Origin: Camarhynchus parvulus
Lineage: Eukaryota; Chordata; Aves; Passeriformes; Thraupidae
Reading direction: 5' to 3'
DNA: 64,000 nucleotides
Assembly (NCBI RefSeq): GCF_901933205.1
Contig: NC_044574.1
Coordinates: 17,159,733-17,223,732, forward strand
Every line of letters starts with the position of its first letter. Positions within the stretch are counted from its first letter, which is position 1. The notes beneath the pieces were generated by a model. The model worked only from the letters and a program-made list of their open reading frames with translations, had not been told where the DNA came from and made no database searches. Positions 59,751 to 64,000 of this stretch are shown here, piece after piece. Both the position numbers and the translations under genes were made by a program.

Positions 59751-61344
59751 GTGAACCTGGATGAAACACATTTGCAACTGAAACAAAACCTACATTCACT
59801 ACTTATATCAAAGTCACATTTTTTAAGACATGGTTAAAAGAAATATATGCAAATTAATGTGTTGTCAGACACTTAAAACTTCTTGCCAAAAGATGTGATT
59901 TGGTTGGCAAGTAACTCTAATGCAGATATGTCAGGCAAATAATATATTATTTGATGCATTAAAACAGAATAAGAGTTAGCTTTCAGCAGAATATTTATTT
60001 ATTTACATTTGTAAAGCTCACATGTAGCAGTGGAGTTTTTTCTTAGCTGTAACTGCCAAATAATTTCCTAGTGTGCTGAGTAAAATGAAAAACTACACTG
60101 TATAAGCAGAAATTAAATAGAAGCTTCTCTTCTCTGTTAGGCAGTCATATAATGTGGGATTTTTCCCTGGCAAGTGAAGAGAAAGCTAAAAACTTGATTT
60201 CTGAAAAAAGGCACTACCTTTGAAAAAGAAATGGCTTTTGCTTCCAAAGTCATTAAGAGAAAGAATCTACAGCAGCTTCTGTATCATAATTTTTGAGTTT
60301 TTTTTTTTAATCATATTTCTCTGTCTCTTTGAAAAATTACCACCTGAATTTTTGGGAGGTATTGTATAACTTCACAGAAATTACCAAACAGTCATTGCAA
60401 GAGTGAGCAGAAAGACAAGAGGCATCACTTCCTGGCCTTGACTGCCCTCTTGGTGCTAAAATTACTTTCAGAAGTAAAGGGGAAGTATTAAATCAGTTTT
60501 CCTTGAATGTTCTTTTCACTCTATTTACACCTTTTATTGTAAAATTATATATAGGTATATTTGCTTCTAGAGTTTGTAACAGTGACACTGTTCTACATTC
60601 TATTAGGGACATTTCAGTGAAAATAAATTATTTTAATAAATTATTATACTCCTATTCAAAATAATATTTTTATTTTCTGTCTGGGTTAGGTCTACACAAG
60701 AAATTTAGATTCTTTTTCCTCAGGAGTTAAATTATTTTTGTTGATTTTTATTCAATAGGTACATCTGTCTGAGAATAAGAAGCTATAGGAATAAGGGTCA
60801 TATGTAGTTCCAAGTTATTTTGGCTCCCATTTCTATAATCTATTTAGAATACTTCTTCTCTTTCAAAACATATATGTCCTTCCCATAAATTTGAGTTTTC
60901 TCTAGCATTATTGAAACATAATAAATACTGGTAATTCTCACTTGTCCATTATAATTATCTATAAAGATTAATCTAGAAAGATTGAAAAAACAGTACTCAC
61001 ACAGAAAAAACCCAAACAAAGATAAACATGGAAGGAGTTAATAACAAAGTGACCAATTAACAAAGAGCCCCAATTAGGTTACTGTTACAAAATAATAAGA
61101 AGCCTCTCCCCTACATAGTTGATGGTCTCTTTTGAATTATGTGACAAATGAAGAATGCAAGTTTAGTGAAGAAAGGGACGGGAAATGTAGTTACATGTTA
61201 CAGAGTGACACAGTTGTTTAGTGAAGTAGTTACACACTTTTAGTTATTTAGTTTCTGTTATTGTTGTTAACCTACATTTCATTTCTGATATGCATGATGG
61301 TGAGTCTCTGAGATATTTGAAAGTTATCATGTGATAGATGTAGT

Positions 61345-61730
61345 GAAGCCTTCTGCTGTTGAGGCAAGGCTGAGGGCATACCTTTTCTCTTTCAACAACT
61401 GTCTGAAAGAAGATTGTAGCCAGGTGAGGATCAGAGTCCTCTCACAAATAACAAGCAATAGGACGAGGAAAAGGCCTTAAGTTGCACCAGGAAAGGCTTA
61501 GATTGGATATTAGGAAAAATTTCATCATGTAAATGGTTGTCATTCATTGGAACAGACTGCCCAGGGAAGTGGTGTAGTCACCGTTCATGGAGGTATTTAA
61601 CAGAAGTGTAGATGTGGCACTTAGGGGCATTGTTTGGTGGTGGACTTGGCAGTGCTAGTTTATTTGCTGGACTTGATGATCTTAGAGGTCTTTTCCAACC
61701 TAAATGAGTCTGTGATTTCATCATTCTATT
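61345..61730 (+). mobile_element. CR1 LINE 3' fragment
   Basis: Recognisable are gcaataggacgaggaaaagg, ggcttagattggatattagg, ctgcccagggaagtggtgta and the end gatcttagaggtcttttccaa. 5'-truncated, sense orientation, no intact frame. Confidence 0.9.
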
Positions 61731-62423
61731 TTGGAAGCCATGTATACATTTCCACATTTGTGTATAGGTATATATGTGCATCTAGTGATAGGTCTACAAA
61801 CTGTGTCTCTTTAATGTGTATTTCAGGTTCTAGAAAGGATTGTGTTGTAGCACAGAACCTTTTACACAGTTTACTCAAATCCCTTCATTGCTTCTTACTG
61901 TTTTACCCTCCCAGAATCTTTGTGATATCTCCAGCCTTTTTAAGGTCTTGACCTTCTTTTTATCCATTCATTGCATGTTGTCTTTCTGTACTTTTGTTAC
62001 CTATTAAAGCTGTCTCCTGGAATGTTTCCAGTCCTCCCTTCTAGTCCCTCCCTTTTGCTTCCCTCCTGTCCTCCCAGTTCATGGGAACTGACTGCAGGAA
62101 GAGCCTGCATCCCAAAAGCAGTCATCAGTCAATCTGAGAAATGAGATGATGGCACTGCCAAGACCAATAAATAATATTCATTCATTGGAGATGGTTATTT
62201 GGAAAAATTTGATCCACTTGTGTTGTATTCTGTCTGGGCATTCATTTTCAAAAGTCAACTGTTTTTTACATAAAACAAAAAAAAAATTTCATTCTGTAAA
62301 CTAGTTTTCATCATATATTTATTGGAAATGTGGGACTATTTATTCCCAGATCATTATTCTTCTACAGAGTACCAGAAGGCTTAAATCAGTTCTTCTTACA
62401 GCTTTTCATTACGATCTATGCAT

Positions 62424-62473
62424 TCAGCTCTCATATCTCCAATAGGAAATGGGCTAGAAGTAATGTAAGTGCA
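62424..62473. repeat. Copy A of a diverged local duplicate
   Basis: Matches 63513-63561 at about 39 of 49 aligned bases with one or two gaps; shared pieces are tcagctc, tctcca and aaatgg. The origin is unknown: an old tandem duplication or two copies of one unrecognised element. Confidence 0.5.
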
Positions 62474-63512
62474 TTGGCAGAAAATATTACAGATATGCCT
62501 TGAGTTTATTTCCTCTTCAATTTAAACCATCCTTACCTAGGAGGGCTTCTCTTTCTGCAGTAAATTTTTCCCAGTGAAACAGTTTAAACCAGAGGCTTTT
62601 AATAATCACTCTTATCAGAGACACATTCCCTTTACACATTATAGTTGTATATCCCTGGAACTACCCCTTGCTCTAAAAATGCATTTTTTGTGTTGCTCTT
62701 ATTCTTCTAAATACTATTGAGTGAAAGGTTTAGAAGTTGTAGAATAAGTTTCCTTGAAACAAGAACATTACATCAGGGTTTCTTGCTTCCTGAAGTCAAG
62801 TTGTATGCACTTTGATTTTTAGCACATTTTTTGGCTGAATTCACTGAAATGTGTTAAGTAACTTAATCATAGTATCTTTTATATTGCTTGATCGGTTCAA
62901 ACAAACCTCTTGATACCTTGAATAAATCTTTCTCTTTAGGAATGATAAACCCTGACCATTTCCTTTCCCCCCATGGAAACTGGCAGTCCCCCTCCTGGCA
63001 GCTCCCATAAAGTGTTTATTGTGCCAGTGTCTGCTCTGTCACGTGTTTGCACTCTCAAATGGAGCTGGGTTTATGTAAAGCATGCATGCTACCATGCAGA
63101 TCTTTGATCCACAGTGAGCAAAGGCTGTTCACAGAGTTGGTAATAAATGGCTAAGAAGCTATTTAATGTGTCACAGCTGTGAATGACCAAGCGTGCTGCT
63201 GATCTGTTCCAGGACAAAAGCAGTTAGCTTAATTTAAACATCACTAAGGATGTTTTAAGGTAATTTACTTGATTTTTGCCTTGAGATTTAGGAACTTAAT
63301 CCCTTTCAGCTATCCTGCTTTCTCAATGAGAAGAGCTAATTGACTGTGTGACTGTCCATTTCAGGCTATCATACAATTGGTTCATTTAAATAACTTTTCT
63401 CAAAGGATTAAACTCACTTATTTGATGGTGCCCTGAAACAAATAAAGGCTTTCATGGGAATAGTTTTAATGTCTGGTCTCTGGACTACAGCTCACACCTT
63501 GCATGCATATAA

Positions 63513-63561
63513 TCAGCTCCATTTCTCCAGTGGAAAATGGACTACAAGTTGTGCAAGTACA
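63513..63561. repeat. Copy B of a diverged local duplicate
   Basis: Partner of 62424-62473, about 1.1 kb apart and in the same orientation. A shared tacagct lies to the left of both copies, so the similarity may extend to roughly 80 bp. Confidence 0.5.
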
Positions 63562-64000
63562 ATGATATATTCAGTCCCAGAGTTAAGTAATTATATTCTT
63601 CAGTCTCTGATGTATTTAAGCAGTGTTCAAGTGCACAGTAGTTCCTGCACTTAAGCACTTGCTACATAGATAGTGAGTCTGATAAGCACCAGCAGCCATT
63701 TTTGTGCCCAGCAGCATGAGTTAAGCTCATCCTTAGGCAGGGTAAGCACCATGCTTGAAGCAAGCATTTTCACCTTGAGAACCTTCAGGCATCCTCCTAC
63801 TAGCGAGTTCATATCTTGTTAGTAAGCAGAAGGAAATGGTATATGTAGATGAGAGAAAAAACATTACAATATTAATATTCACTGTGCTAGACAGAAGCTG
63901 AACACATTTAAGTAACCATGCCCAATAAAGATAACAAATAACTTATTGCGAGTGTCAGTGGAGCTGTCTGGACCAATGATATGATTTTTTCTGGCAGGAC

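Larger units (their letters stand above)
59751..64000 (+). other. SLIT2: Intron (5' part), at least 4.25 kb
   Basis: No further SLIT2 exon found. Contains a CR1 fragment (about 61345-61730), two diverged copies of a roughly 50-bp segment (62424-62473, 63513-63561) and a less AT-rich non-repetitive stretch at about 62940-63240. Confidence 0.85.

Overview
The window is 64 kb of vertebrate nuclear DNA, almost certainly from a bird. It holds a central part of one gene, SLIT2, on the + strand. Bird origin is inferred from at least ten CR1-type LINE fragments with the typical 3' ends, and from a 590-bp solo LTR whose ends and interior resemble LTRs I know from songbird genomes. A passerine is therefore the best guess; the species cannot be named.

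Twenty-four internal coding exons (3788-59750) join in frame with GT-AG introns into 2778 nt, that is 925 whole codons plus split codons at both ends. This is about 60% of a secreted SLIT protein of roughly 1,530 residues, corresponding approximately to human residues 306-1230. Layout: 3788-7402 encodes the LRRs and C-terminal cap of D2, the Robo-binding domain. 8168-8191 is a 24-nt microexon. 11741-25564 encodes domain D3 and 26333-38492 domain D4. 43595-59286 encodes EGF repeats 1-6 and the proteolytic site between EGF5 and EGF6. The laminin-G domain starts at the end of the 59046-59286 exon and continues in 59620-59750. The signal peptide, D1 and the D2 N-terminal cap lie before the window. 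The rest of laminin-G, the last EGFs and the cystine knot lie after it.

The intron at 8192-11740 carries the mir-218-1 hairpin (11066-11175) on the same strand. miR-218 is known to repress Robo receptors, so the ligand gene and a regulator of its receptor sit in one transcription unit. The 11.4-kb intron at 45487-56847 contains a 27-nt, frame-preserving, splice-site-flanked segment (49331-49357). It looks like an alternative microexon that would insert nine residues (AANLNEVEK) into EGF3; this is the most interesting candidate in the window.

Everything else is AT-rich intron sequence with CR1 fragments (nine in sense, one antisense), the solo LTR, a guanine-rich G-quadruplex motif at 9621, and small tandem or low-complexity repeats. 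I saw no other protein-coding gene, no tRNA or rRNA gene and no CRISPR array.
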